Source of the DNA: Hirudo medicinalis
Taxonomy: Eukaryota > Annelida > Clitellata > Hirudinida > Hirudinidae
NCBI GenBank assembly: GCA_011800805.1
Contig: MPNW01000049.1
Location: 147,013-211,012, forward strand
DNA length: 64,000 bases
Direction of reading: 5' to 3'
Under the pieces are notes generated by a model that was not told the DNA's origin, did not search any database, and worked only from the letters and a program-made list of their open reading frames with translations. The position numbers and the translations under genes were made by a program. This document shows positions 24,496-36,300 of this stretch, piece after piece; the first letter of the stretch is position 1; each line of letters begins with the position of its first letter.

Positions 24496-24687
24496 TTGTT
24501 GTTGATGTTGGGAGTATAGCATCTGGAAGCGCTGAACTTCTTGAGGATTCATAGAAACAGTACGTAGAGTCTGCAGGTTCGGCATGAAGTTGGAGGGGCG
24601 GTAGTCGGGAGGCACGTGGTTGTTGCTACTGTTGTTACTGTTGTTGTTGAGAACGTCGTCGTTGTTGGATTCGTCACAATTGTCCAT
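23425..24687 (-). CDS. SoxB1: SoxB1-group HMG-box transcription factor with polyglutamine tract
   Basis: Single uninterrupted exon of 420 residues starting at the ATG at 24687-24685. The HMG box (about residues 134-212) begins [20 protein letters not shown] and ends in [24 protein letters not shown] is typical of Sox1/2/3 (B1); B2 proteins usually have DHKYRPRRKPK. Lack of introns is also usual for SoxB genes. SoxB1 factors bind ACAAT-like DNA in the minor groove and maintain neural and stem-like states, usually with POU partners. N-terminal to the box is a run of 36 glutamines (24504-24397), followed by a Q/L-rich spacer. The C-terminal part is rich in Ser, Gly, Pro and Tyr and ends HDFSLTNI. 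B1 versus another B subgroup is an inference from the box alone. Confidence 0.94.
24397..24504 (-). repeat. CAG/CAA triplet tract coding 36 glutamines in SoxB1
   Basis: All 36 consecutive codons are CAA or CAG, mixed rather than pure CAG. The mixture suggests the tract is stabilised against slippage. It lies N-terminal to the HMG box. Confidence 0.95.
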
Positions 24688-27600
24688 CACCGACCCCTGT
24701 TTGTACTGAGTCTTCCACCAAGTATCCAGGTTGGTGGATCTCCTAACAACTTGAAAAGATAGCGGGATGTCAAGAGAACAATAAAAAACGTCTGAATGGC
24801 AACTATTGAACGCTTAATTATGATTGCCTTTATTCTCAAATAATCGGCGCTCAACAAATCCTTTAGAATATCGTTACCGGAGGAACAAACGAATGAATAG
24901 ACTTATTGTCCGAATGGTTCCTATTTTATACGGAATTATTCGATCATAGCGATACAAGGCAACACTTCATAGCAACACTTATAAGACGCCCATTCATAGG
25001 CTTTTATTGCTCTGTGGCCAAGCAAAGGAACGCCGTTGACAATGGTGAAATTTGCATATAAAAAAGACTACCTCAGCTCGCTCCAAGCACCTGTCTAGGT
25101 CAACCAATAGGATTCGTTCACGCTCCAAGTGAATTCAATTGAACCTTCCTCTGCTCGAAATTCACCTGAGCACAGACGAATGTTCTCGTAAATCGCTTAA
25201 AAGGTTTTAACTTAGAAACGCCTCAATTTAACTGAGAACTTCGAATGGAGAAACTAATAGCAAACAAAAATCGAAAACCTTCAGTCTTCCCAAAGAATCA
25301 ACTCCGTCCAACTTTTTGGCACAATGAAATCTCCCACTGTTTGTTTCTTTAAATGGGAGCCAGTGGCAGGATCGGGTCCTTTGTTAGGACATCAAAAGTT
25401 TAATTTGGCTCCCCTCTGATCTTGAGAGGTTCCTCCAAATGAGTCACAATTTAAGAGTTTTACTGGCCTCTTTTAACGACCGTCAAATGATGTTTTAAGT
25501 GCTGAACGATGTTTCATGCAACGATTTGTCGATAAACAATTGTATATGTTTCAAAAAGCAGAGCGAAGAACGCAAGTGAAGAATAGTTTGTAAAATACAC
25601 AGATTCCCCAAGAAATGTTCGCTTGTACAGGTGTAACAATGTTTGGCTTTCATCATGTCGTGTTTACCTGTGTCGATTGATAGGATGGTTATGCAACTCA
25701 TGGCTCCATCCGAACCGAACAACCCGGAAAAAACCTGTCCGTTCAAGAAGTTGTGGATTGAACCATCAGACGCCCTGCGGAGACTCAGCGGCAGACCACA
25801 GAAACTCATTTCTGTCCCAAACAAAACTTATTGCGTAGTAAATTCGTTTATAATCTTCCGTGCAGAAATTTCTTGGTTATGCAATTCGTCTAATTCTACG
25901 TAATAAATTTTATTTCCCATTTTAGTTTATTAATAAACTAATTTAATGAGTGAGGAACGGCTGAAAATAAAACAATTTAGTCCTAAGTTTGTCCTATCTT
26001 CGAGAGAATTGGAGTTTGTAGCATCATTAAAAAGGGTGCGACGTCCATTTGAGGTGACGCGATGTTATCGGGAGCTGTGGAATGGCCTTGGGCAATGTAA
26101 CACTCATGAGGGGCTAATGAATGTGGGACACAAATATAGAATCACATTTGCATTCTGCTGCTCAACGAAATACCACTTCCATTTTCATCGGAAATGTAGG
26201 CGGAGCAAAACTATTCGATAATAAATATCGATGAAAAATGACTCAACAGTCGCTTGAATTTATTTGAAAGGCATCAACAAAAGAGTCAACGACACCGCAT
26301 TCGCTTCGGAGACAACTTATTTAACGAAAAAGTTAAGAAACTTTTTCCAGTGGTCTTTCCAGGCCAATTATTTCTGCGTTTTTGTCTTGGTTGGATGAGC
26401 ATCAGGGTCCCAATAATGGTGTAGTTTCTCGAGACCTATGAAAGAACAAGGCAAAGGAATTAGGAGCTATTAATAGATTCAAGCAATTATTGAAGCATCT
26501 AACAAGTTGCCGTAACGCTGGATATTCGTCATGTCAAGATAGGTAATGATGCTGATATTGTGATATCTTGATAATGATGCTGATACTAAGGTGACGATGA
26601 TGCTGATATCTTGAAATTGATGACGCCTGAAAATGGAGTCGTCCGTGTGCAGTCATTAATGGCGTAGCAGTAGTTTTTATGAGGTAATAAGTTGTTTAAG
26701 TTGTTTAAGTTTCTTCCAAGCAATTATCGTCATCCGGATTGGTTTGGACTTTTCTCAGACCAGGCTGACAAGATTTTGAAACCTTAAGCATTGTGAGAAC
26801 CAACGAGTGGTCATGCTTCAGTGAACAACTACAAAGAATCGGTGCGATACGATGTGCGAGCTTGAATGTGTGAGTGTGATACAGGTAAATGGTGGAGAGA
26901 TGGATTGGGGGCATCGAGCACTTCCAGTTGCACGCAGTTGGTTGGACCCAGTATGCTGTCGACCAACCCAACAACCATCAGCCAACCACGAATCAACCCA
27001 CCGTCATAATCGTTATCCCGTTCAATCGGTAGATAATATATTTTCGAGCTGTAACAGTGGTCCCCATTTCAAAGAGTGGTCAGATGTTAGAATTGTCCTG
27101 ATTGTATTTTAATTAGGATGTTTACTATTTCAAATAAATTAGCATCCTTTTTAATTGCATTACAAACCGACGAACGTACACAGGAGCGTGGGAGCAATTA
27201 AAAGACTTAGGAATAATTATTAGGAAACAATTAACAGCAACGCAAACATCACGCTCGACGAACCTGCATTTGTACGCAACGTGCAAACAGAACTTCGTAA
27301 CACAGTTGAATAAATACAGATCCGCTCGTGCCGGGTTCGGAAAGCATTCCGATACAAAGCAGTGCTTGAATTTGTCTCATGGAAAACATTTTCCATCTTT
27401 GTTTTGAAAAGTTTATGAACATTCAAGATTCAAGGAATGAAATTGAGCCCAACCCACAAGATTATCATTAGTGACACGCGACAAGCTTTTACGGGATTAT
27501 GAAGGGCACTTAAATAACAACATTAATAATAAGGCTAATATTAATGAGGATCTGTCAGCTGCTAATGACATTCTCGGTTGAGTCATTAATTAGGTAGAAT

Positions 27601-28020
27601 AACAGCTGCCTACTCGGGGGATAAGCCACATTAGGAAGACTTATTTCAATATTTCAGGGTTTTGTGAAGAATTATCCAAAAGGTAAAGCATGTCTTACAC
27701 CATCCAAACTGATTTCATATTCTAATATTTAATCAGCAAAAACATGCAATTATAACCGATTTAAAAGTAATTCTCCAGTCTCTTCGTTCCATCACCGAAC
27801 ACTTAATCTGCCAACGAACCAACCGGACGAGATTATAATGATATAATAGCTTATATCAGGGGTATTCCACTACATTTCATGAAGTTCCAAATTTTTTTAT
27901 TGCCTGGTGACCGAGGGCTAGATCTTTTTGAAATGAGTTTATACTGATACCACACCGCCAGTCCCTTTTGTATAAGCTGCTTTTTATTTTAACAATTTAA
28001 CAGATATTATTCATTTAACG
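24688..28020. other. SoxB1 upstream region and spacer, no gene seen
   Basis: It should contain the SoxB1 promoter. I see no clear core element. Opposed open frames at 25495-25824 (minus) and 25623-25903 (plus) overlap each other and lack recognisable domains. The rest is AT-rich spacer. Confidence 0.45.
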
Positions 28021-29500
28021 AAATGAGTGTAAACCAGAAAAGGCTGGTGTCGATCTGAATAGACGGGTGGCGTCTCGGAGAGACGAGGTTGCGGTTGGGC
28101 TAGTTCTTCGATCGCGATAAAAAGGAGGGGAGTATGACAGACCATCAATGGACTCAATGGATATCGACCCTACTTCCAATGGACTTCAGATTTTGAATAA
28201 CGCCTAGGACAATGGCATGCCAGATCGCATTTGTTAGCGACCGTTAAGGACTCAAGGTTCATCAAACAAACATAAATTGAGAGTGTGAGGCACCGAGACA
28301 GCATACCATCACGAAGTAGCAGTTGGGTAAAACGCCGGACGACCCCTCAAGAGCCAGGCGGTGGAAAGTGGCTAAAGAAGACTAGAGAGCAGGACGCTCT
28401 GTCCTATGGGAGATCTTAAGAGACGGGTGAGGGACTTGCGCTTCGCTGAAAGAGTGAGACAGAGGAAATATGAGAGGAAGAGAGCTATGAGAAGCTTCTT
28501 TAGCGATCCATCATACGGGAGATCGCTACTCGACCCTCCGAAATCGGGTAAACTTTCTGTAGAGCAAGAGAAGTTGGAGGAACACTTACTCAAAACGTAC
28601 AGTGACGTCCTCCGCCATGAGTCTATGCAGGAAAGGTTGGACATCCTAGCGATACCCTTTGCCTGCAAATCCCTTTTGCTTGGGGTCTCCTTCGCTCGGG
28701 GAGGTGAGAGGAGTTGTGAGGAAAGAAAGAAACCGTTCAGCGCCAGGACTCAATGGAGTTCCCTGTCTCCTGCACAAGAGATGCCCCAAGACATTGTACC
28801 TGCTGCATTCCCTCATACAGAGAGCATGGTCTTTCGCCACGGTCGATGATGAGTGAAAAAAGGCAGAGGGCGTCACTCCAAAGGAGAAAGATGAAAGTAG
28901 AGGGGGAAATATTTTTCTCCACCATGGCGTCGAGGCTCACAGAATTCGTGATGTCTAACAAGTACGTGAACATACCATTCCAAAAGGGTGGCGTTCTAGG
29001 TGTACCTGGTTGCATCGAGCATACCTCAATGATTTGGGAGGCTATCCAGAGAGCTAAGAGGAGCCTTATAATCATCTATGAGATTGGTTTTTCAGTGGTC
29101 GAGGATCTGAAGAGGAAAGTTAACCGATGCACCAGAAAATGGCTGGGCCTTTCTCCAGCGCTGTCATAGGTTATCCTCTATAGCAGGAGCGAGAATCTCG
29201 CAGAGAGAGCCTCGCATAGCCGAAGTTTGCCGGCTTCCAAGCGATGCAGTAAGCGACATAAAGAAGCCAATGAGAGCTTTCAGAGTCGCTCTAGTCCAGG
29301 CAGTAATGATTGACATAAGAAGGCCATCGAGAGCCTCTCATAGCCGAAGTTGGCGTTGGGTCCAGAAAGCAAAACCCGACACGGACATCCGACTGATCAC
29401 CGGAGGCGGCCTGCTCCCCGAAAAAAGAATCATAGGGCCGAAACTTTTGAAGACGGGGGAAACTCCTCTGAGGATCCCTTTTTGAACTCCAAGGCAGAGT
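28020..29500 (+). pseudogene. Relic of a non-LTR retrotransposon reverse transcriptase
   Basis: Fragments in alternating plus-strand frames follow the order of one family of invertebrate reverse transcriptases: RRVRDLRFAERVRQRKYERKRA, FFSDPSYGRSLLDPPKSGKL, then RNRSAPGLNGVPCLLHKRCP, EGEIFFSTMASRLTEF, KYVNIPFQKGG with GVPGCIEHT, and near the end NRCTRKWLGLSPALS. The last piece lies just 3' of the palm. The catalytic Asp motif is missing because of a deletion between about 29080 and 29100. I think it belongs near the R2/NeSL-type clades, but the clade is not proven. Base composition is higher in GC than the surroundings, suggesting a more recent arrival than other copies. Confidence 0.65.
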
Positions 29501-29756
29501 GTTAAGAAACAGTCACTAAATAATTACAAACCACAGGTCTTTTTGTCAAACACTTATACACAACAAACACTTTGACATTTTTTTTGTTGAGCAATTTTAT
29601 TCAACCAAGCACCGCAATAACAAACACCAAAGCAACACAAGTACCCAAATAAAATAACTCAAGGGTCACTTAAGGAAACGCACGATTCCGCTATCAGACT
29701 GACCTTCATTAACACGTTACAAGTAGGCACCTTTAAGCACAAAAGTAAACAAATGA

Positions 29757-30660
29757 ACTAAAGAATACCGCGCAATATGTACAACTTGCAAGACTTTTTA
29801 AACAACAGATAAAGAATATTGAAAGGACAAGATTGAAATTGATCTTTTATTGATAATGGAATTGAAGAGTATAATCTAAGACCATAACATTGAATAGAAC
29901 AAAGTTTGAAAGTAGATTTAGTAAATGTGTGGATAATCATGTGTGGAACGAAGAAAGTGAGTAGGGTTATTGTAGTTATTACTGTCAGAAAAAAAAAACC
30001 TGTAAATATCTTGGGGAGGGCATTGTAATCATAAGAAAACATAAAAAGTGCAATTTGTAAACAATGGATTTGATGAATGTTTAATAGGTTATTGTTAACA
30101 AAAGTTGACTTAGTTGGAGATAAAAATGGTAACAAGAAAACAATCCGAATAATACGCTTTTGTAAAAGGTTTAACCTATCTAAATGAGAATGATAAGTAG
30201 AAGCCCATACAATGTTGCAATAAGTTAGATAGGAGTAAATAAGAGAAAAATACAATAGAAGAGTTATTTGAGTATTAATAAATGGGCATACAGATTTTTC
30301 AGAGGAATGGAAAATAATAAAACTTGATTTATTTAAGTTGAGAGATGAGCGATTAGAAATAAACCAATTATTGATAATAACTAATTCGTCACATGAGGTA
30401 CACCATAACCCATAACCACATCTTCCGAAAGAATATTGTTGAAAAACACCCTTTGACTCCTATTAGACAAATAATTAGAAAACCAATTTAAGACAAAACA
30501 CCCCCAACACCATAATTTTCAAGTTTACATAATAATATGTGATAATTAACAGTATTAAAAGCCTTTTGCAAATCAAAGAACAAAGCAAGAACAACATCTC
30601 CAACATCAATAGCGTCAGAAATAACAGATTGCAACAATAATAAGGGCATATAATAAAAAT
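29757..30660 (-). pseudogene. LINE reverse-transcriptase relic A (minus)
   Basis: A 165-residue minus frame (30255-29758) reads YFSLIYSYLTYCNIVWASTY, then LQKRIIRIVF and FVNNNLLNIHQIHCLQIALF, typical of the C-terminal thumb of jockey/RTE-like LINEs. Upstream, around 30551-30590, the same strand has an F.DLQKAFNTVNY-like palm motif. A second copy of the same family lies at 30850-32280 in the opposite orientation. Confidence 0.75.
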
Positions 30661-30849
30661 GAAATCACCAGCTTATTTCATTTTGTTTGCGTGTACATTT
30701 TATATAATGACGAAGATTGCATTTTTGGTCTTGTCCTAGTCTTTTGACATTTGATGCGAAGGAATAATAATAATGATTCATTTCAAACATTTCTCACTCA
30801 ACCTCATTTACAATCCATGAGCTTTCTTCCAACTAGTCCTTTGGAAATT

Positions 30850-32280
30850 ATTAAATTTGCTAATTCTTTTAGTACCTCTCGCAGTTTTGGCCTTGATAAC
30901 ATTGACCCATGAATCCGTATCCTTGATTGCTGACCCCTTATCTTCAATCTTTAATTGCTCTTTTCGTACTGTATTTTTTCGTATGGTGTTATTCCTTCCG
31001 ACTTAAAATCTGCTAAAGTTCCTATATTTAAATCTGGTGACAATAATTTTAATAATTATCGACTTTTATCCATTAATATCCATGTTACCATACTTTTCCA
31101 AACTTATTGAAAAAATTGTACATAGCAGACTATATGATTATTCTGATAAATTTCATTTATTGAATGACTCTCAATTTGGTTTTTAGGAAGAATCACTCTT
31201 CTTACATGCCATTATTATTGCTGTAATCTGTTGTTTCTGTTGCTATTGATGTTGTTCTGATGTTGGCGTGCAGATTGGCCGAATGGGTTGTGTTCTTGCA
31301 TACGTCGGTAATGACAGCAGTCGTAATGTGTCTTGAAACCCAGCCTGCACTGCCACAAGCGCCCTTGGAAAGGAGCTCTATATAAATGATTACATTTACA
31401 CATTCTTGCTTTATTCCTCGATTTCCAAAAGGCTTTTAATACTGTTAATCATTATTATTAATCTTGTTACGTAAACTTGAAATTATGATGTTAGGGGTTT
31501 TGTTTTAAATTGGTTTTCTAATTATTTATCTAATAGGAGTCAAAGAGTTCTTTACAATAATGTTCTTTTTGATGATATGGTTATGGATTACGGTGTGACT
31601 CAGGGTTCTATTTTGGGTCCAATTTTATTTCTTATCTATATGAATGATTTCCATTGTACTTCCAACATGATCAAATTAATGTTATATGCCGATGACGTTT
31701 ACCATATATATTTCTGAAAATGATGTTAATAACCTTATTAATACATATTAACGATGAATTAGTTATTATTAACAATTGGTTTATTTCTAATCGTTTATCT
31801 CTTAACTGAAATCAAGTTTTTTTGATATTACCACTCCTCCAAAATCTATATTCCTTGACATACCCTTTCTATTAATAATGTTTTTCTAAATAAGGTTACT
31901 CATATTCGATATCCATGCATTTGGATTGATGAACATCTAAGATGAATCTAAGCATCTTTCTCACGTTCAAAGTCTAATAGCTATAAATATTGGCATCAGT
32001 GCAAGAATTCGTCCATTTATTAATACCAAAAAAGCACTTCTATTATATTTTTCTCTTATTTACCCCTATCTGAGTTACTGCAACATTGTATGGGCCTCCA
32101 CTTATCGTTTAGATTGAACATTTTACAAAAGCGTATTATTCTTATAGTTTTCTTGCTACCACTTTTATCCTCAACTAATTTAACTTTTGTAAACAATAAT
32201 CTACTAAATATCTACCAAATACATGATTTACAAGTTGCTCTTATATGTCGATATTCCCTGATATATTGGTAATAATTGAT
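30850..32280 (+). pseudogene. LINE reverse-transcriptase relic B (plus), split by a SINE
   Basis: Plus-strand fragments in order: GVIPSDLKSAKVPIFKSGDNNNFNNYRLLSI (about 30980-31075), FLDFQKAFNTVNH (about 31410-31450), a GILGPILFLIY-like piece (about 31610), a YADD-region piece (about 31685) and the thumb LQKRIILIVFLL with FVNNNLLNIYQIHDLQVALI (32110-32250). The thumb is nearly the same as in relic A, so both are one family. Stops and shifts are many. The SINE at 31250-31395 sits between the first two pieces. Confidence 0.75.
31250..31395 (+). repeat. SINE inserted into LINE relic B
   Basis: The sequence GGCGTGCAGATTGGCCGAATGG...GTAATGACAGCAG...CTTGAAACCCAGCCTGCACTGCCACAAGCGCCCTTGGAAAGGAGCTCTATATAAATGA matches the reverse complement of the SINE at 7395-7583 along its length. 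The LINE reading frame resumes after it. Confidence 0.75.
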
Positions 32281-33399
32281 ATGCTAATATGTTACTTAAA
32301 CACATTTGAAGTGCGTCGTCATCCAACGCTTGTTTTTCTGTTGTTCTTATCAGCGGTCCTTGTGCAAACATCGGTGGCACGCGACGCTATGTTCGTAATT
32401 GCTTTCATAAGTGCTCCATTGTTTGTCGACACGGAAGTAATCCAAACAGAGTCGTCGCGACGCAAAAACGCGCGAACGATCGATGAACCACCAATATAGC
32501 ACGCAACGGTTTCTATGGATACTTCCTCACTCAAGTCACGTGATAAAACGATTCCCACCCACCCTGCCGATGCATTAATGACAACAAAAGTCAGTAGAAA
32601 CGAGATGTGGATTCTATCGTTGAGTTAAAACTTCAAACATGAAGCGACAGACCAAGAATAAAATGTTCAGATCAAGGCACGAATAAACAAACCAGACGAC
32701 CACTCTCATCGCGGAAACGATGAAACGACGCTTCGTTCCATCACAAGCTTCCCAGAACCTCTCCGACCAATGAAGCAAAACATTGCGAGGATGAGATTAT
32801 CAGAGAAAAAATTCTCAAAAAAATATTTCTAGCTGATGTGTTTGAGCATATCAAGCACTACACAAGCAACTGCACATTATTAACCCCAAATACCATGATG
32901 TAATGAATTCAACAATGCCATCATCAAATGTCCAGCCAAACAGCAGCAGTGAGGTGAAATAAAAACAAAAATTGAACAGCATGCATCCATCACAAGTTTC
33001 AGCTCGTTTAGGTAACAACAGTTGATTCTCAGCACTTTCGTCTGAAATTACAAAGTTAGCAGCGGCCGCACATAAATAGGGGAGATCCCGCAAAATGTTT
33101 TCAAAATACAAAAATATTGACTGCAAACGTTAGAGAAACATGTCAACAAATTAGAAAAAAAATTGTAAAAACTGTCTCGAACGTCGGCAACACGACGAAG
33201 ACGCAAATCAGGCTTTTTTTTAATGAACTTGAAATTGGTTAATCTTTCTTTAAAAAAGAAATATTTGAATCAGAATTTTGATGGCAAAAAGATTGATGAA
33301 AGTCATATTTGGGTGTAATACTAGAAGGTTTAAAACTCAAGTACCCGAACATGAACGGCCTCGAACGAGAATTAAAAGAGCACCGAGGAGCCCGTGGCA
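32281..33399. other. Spacer downstream of LRCH, no gene assigned
   Basis: Contains the probable 3' untranslated region of the minus-strand LRCH gene. A plus frame (to 32499) and an opposing minus frame (32558-32319) overlap in a locally CG-rich patch, and neither shows a domain. A CACGTG E-box with GTCACGTGAT context lies at about 32534-32543. Confidence 0.4.
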
Positions 33400-36300
33400 T
33401 CAAGCGGATCGAGAATAATTTGAAACCAAAGCGTTGACCGTGGTGGACAGAACGACGGGGTTGAAGTCGTCGACGATCGCAGAGGCCTGACAAATGCTGC
33501 TCTGAAATTCGAGTAACTCTGTCAGTCTCGAGTGATAATATCAGAATAAAATATAATATTCGGAAAAATAATAAATTTGAATATCAGTGCTAAATCAGTA
33601 CATTGAAGCAGGTAGTAAAATATTAAAAAACAAGATTTAAGTTCATGCTTAATTGGTGGCTTTAAAAATTTATATGAATTCAAAACTGAAAGTATTTGTT
33701 GGAATTAACAGAATAATAATAATAAATTGATAATTAATAAAATTATAATTAATGAATGAAATAAAATAATAATCAGTCACCTGATCGACACCAACTCGTT
33801 TGCAGGCCAACAAGAAATTGTCAACATTTCTTCTGATCTTCGGGAGGCTCAACACAGGCTAAAACATGTTTAATAGATGTTGTTAAAAATTAACACCTGA
33901 TAATGATTAATAATACATAATAAAGTAAACATTTGTAATGTATAATAAATCAATTATTTAATAACACACAGTCACATGACTTAAATTAAAGAGGGATAAC
34001 GAACTAATCAATGGTGATAACTTAATTGTGGTTCAAAGGAGATCATCATTTGTGGGCGTTTTTCATGCGAATAAGGAAGATTTTAATCACGTATGAAATG
34101 TTGCAAAACAAACAAACAAAACAATGACGATATGGCAAAAGTAAGATGATGACATTAGTATTGCGTGCACAACAACAACAACAACAACAACAACAACAGC
34201 TTCGAAACTTACGGCAGACTGCGACGAAACATGAATGCAGGACACAGAGCGTGGCTTGATGTGGTTCACCAGGTGGCAGAGGATGACTCCATCCTTCAAC
34301 GATGATTCCAGGTTGTCGATGGGCAGGGACATCTTCAAGAGTGTCTCAATGGACTGGAAGGAAGGGCAATAAAAAAACAACAATTAAAGGTGAAATTCTG
34401 TTGCAACAAAAATAATCGAAGACAACAAAAAACTGGCAACTTTTCTCATTTTGTCGACTTGTGTTTTTTCCTTGTCGCTCATGTTGCTGTTCTTGCTGCC
34501 ATTCACGTCCTGTTTCGGCAGACTCCCGTTCTTTGCATCTGCATTCCAACATGAGAGAGCAGGTTATTCAAGTCTTGAAAAATACATTTTAAAAGCAGCA
34601 ACCAATTCTTATTTATAGAATGATTCAATTTGTGCTACAACATGCTTGTGGCACCCTGTACATAAACATATTTTTATTATTAATAATATTATTATTCCTG
34701 GATACAAAAATATTAGAACATTTGCTGCTGCAACTACTACTAACATTATTAATAATTCCTATGGTTAATATGCAGTACACAAATTAATTACAATTTAGCA
34801 TGTTAACTTGCAAATTAAAAATACCTAAACCTGATGGTGTGGTGCCATTAGTTCTGATGGTCAAGTTCTTGTTCTGTTTTAGCTGGAAAAATTCAAGCAC
34901 TTCCAATGAAATCCTTTCCAAAGTCCCATCAACTTTCCATCACCAATCAACTTTCAACCCAAATGTGTACAGCTATTTCTCAACTAACAAAAACTAGAGT
35001 AAAAACTACGGACCTCTTTGTTGTTGGTGTTTTTCATTGCTTCCACATCTTCTGACATTTTACGAAAAGTGGTAATTTTTAAAGCGGGAAGTTTCATCTT
35101 TTGTTTGACCTAAAAAGATGTTTTTCAAAACAGCAACAATTCAACAGATTGATGCATCGCCCTTTAAAAAAGCAAAACACAAAAACTAACAAAAGCCTGG
35201 TCGAGAATTTCCTTCGTGGGACCGCAGCGTGGTAGCGTGTTTGAATTTGACCACAAAGTGTTGCTTGACGGAATGATCGACGAGGGTTGAGTCAAAAAAA
35301 GCTTTTCGATGGCAACATTATTGGCCGAGCTACAAGGACAAATTGCGAGTGAGCAGAAAAAACTCTAGCAACGAGCGGCCTCAAACAACGAACCCAGCAT
35401 CTGCTCTCAGGTTGAGAGAGTACTCGTGCAGAATGGAATTTTTCTCTGCTTCAGTTTTTGCTGCATCCAATCTGCTTTTCAAGCTCTCTATCTTTTTCTT
35501 CTTTGCCTCCGATTCAGCTTTTTGTCTCAACAATTCCTTATAAAATGTTAAAAACAAACAAATCTCAGATGTTTTAGTTGTTTAATGGTCGCATAAAATT
35601 ATTCCAAACTGCATTGCGTAGACTCAAAACAAAATACCAAAACAAGAGACATTAACTTCTCAAGCACCATCTTAAACATGATAACCACATGATTGCAAGC
35701 ATCAAATCCTTCAATTTGTATTAATAACAATCGCTCATCAGCTCAATGTTGAAGGTGATAAACAACTCAGGTGATGTTATTTTCTCAGATGATCTGCAGA
35801 ATTATGATGCAATCAGCCCAACTTCCAAATCTTAACCCACCTGTGATGTCAAAACCTTAATAAAATGATAACTTAAGTATCTAATAAGCTTACTCTTCAT
35901 CTCTGCAGAAAATCAGCAGAGTCAGCATATGTCGTTCACAAAAATTCAGAAAACTAATTTATTGTGCACATCCTAATGAATTTCAAACACACGCATCTGT
36001 TACCTCGTCCGTTAAATGTTGAAACTTTGATTAGCACTACCGACAATAATGTCTGCTGCGTGCGTGCGTAATTAAGCACGAGGTGCTCTTTCAGAGAAAT
36101 GTAGCAAAACGGGTTAAGGAATGCTGCCGATCTTTCACCCGATCCCGACAATTTCTTCCACGGCGACCGTTTCTTTCGGCAGATCCGAGCGGCGGTCAAC
36201 AACATTTCAAGTTTTCCAATTATACTTCCAAATAAATTGGGGTTTTTTTTTACAGCAGTGTAGCACTATTCATATAATAAATTATATTGTGAAGTTTTCA

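Noticed and set aside
24187..24554. Plus-strand poly-Leu and poly-Val frames over the SoxB1 gene
   Set aside because: Shadows of the CAG/CAA tract read on the other strand.
25495..25903. Opposed open frames of about 70-110 codons upstream of SoxB1
   Set aside because: They overlap each other on opposite strands, lack domains and lack splice context; likely chance.
32245..32558. Opposed frames downstream of LRCH
   Set aside because: Overlapping on both strands with no recognised domain; a locally CG-rich patch has few stops by chance.
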